13,066 nucleotides of DNA. It comes from an uncultured Collinsella sp. (GTDB lineage: Bacteria; Actinomycetota; Coriobacteriia; Coriobacteriales; Coriobacteriaceae). Numbering within the stretch: position 1 is the first letter of the stretch; every line of letters starts with the position of its first letter. The position numbers and the translations under genes were made by a program. This document shows positions 12,967-13,066 of this stretch, piece by piece. The stretch spans positions 1 to 13,066 of the forward strand of contig URBM01000048.1 of NCBI GenBank assembly GCA_900545995.1. Reading direction: 5' to 3'. The notes beneath the pieces were generated by a model that had not been told where the DNA came from, made no database searches, and was given only the letters and a program-made list of their open reading frames with translations.

Positions 12967-13066
12967 TTAGGCTTCGTCGACGATCTTAAGGCCGCGCGTG
13001 TGATCGATCTCGTTGAGGAGGTTAACGCGGCGCTCGTGACGACCACCCTCAAACTCGGCGTCGAGC
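12967..13066 (-). CDS. rpiB: Ribose-5-phosphate isomerase B / LacAB-type isomerase, C-terminal fragment
   Basis: Only the last 32 codons are in the window, ending at TAA (12967-12969); the start lies beyond 13066. The visible peptide reads LDAEFEGGRHERRVNLLNEI and then DHTRGLKIVDEA. The FEGGRHERRV segment is characteristic of the C-terminus of RpiB, which interconverts ribose 5-phosphate and ribulose 5-phosphate in the pentose phosphate pathway; the related LacA/LacB subunits are an alternative. The gene converges on ndk, with a strong stem-loop between them. Confidence 0.82.
   Translation of the reverse strand, partial: LDAEFEGGRHERRVNLLNEIDHTRGLKIVDEA

Overview
The window looks like chromosomal core DNA from a high-GC, Gram-positive anaerobe of the Collinsella/Coriobacteriia type (Actinomycetota). 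This is an inference from codon and base composition, strong AAGGAG-type ribosome binding sites and the general look of the proteins; no rRNA or other decisive marker gene is present. I see no phage, transposase, CRISPR array, tRNA or rRNA gene. The coding content is ordinary housekeeping. The unusual material lies in the non-coding stretches and in two small reading frames.

Layout. 1-1148 (minus) is the 5' part of thiC, preceded by a TPP riboswitch at 1153-1247 whose 3' strand contains the thiC Shine-Dalgarno sequence. Divergent from it, 1320-1841 (plus) encodes an unrecognised 173-aa protein with one membrane anchor. Next come two minus-strand genes: yaaA (1976-2785) and an M18-family zinc aminopeptidase (2886-4283). 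Each is followed by a long hairpin, and the two hairpins share the stem sequence TTGCGGTGGAATA. The aminopeptidase and polA (4450-7197, plus) diverge from an intergenic region where a perfect 10-bp inverted repeat brackets a -10 element. polA ends at a strong stem-loop. It is separated from a convergent Cof-type HAD phosphatase gene (7466-8293, minus) by a 126-bp palindromic element with perfect 31-bp arms and a nested hairpin.

The second half carries the last two steps of arginine synthesis, argG (8848-10074) and argH (10597-12027), both on the plus strand. About 280 bp upstream of argG is a 24-codon ORF with a strong ribosome binding site that ends in three consecutive Arg codons and a stop, followed by mutually exclusive pairings and a stem-loop with a U-run. 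I read this as a ribosome-mediated arginine attenuator, the most interesting item in the window. A terminator-like hairpin and an uncharacterised 56-aa ORF lie between argG and argH. ndk (12411-12815) has its own promoter and terminator, and the window closes in the 3' end of an rpiB-type gene (minus).

How the genes work together. thiC (cofactor synthesis) and argG/argH (amino-acid synthesis) each appear to sense their end product at the RNA level, thiC through TPP binding and argG through Arg-tRNA supply. The other genes (DNA polymerase I, NDP kinase, aminopeptidase, YaaA, HAD phosphatase, RpiB) are independent single-gene units separated by terminators.
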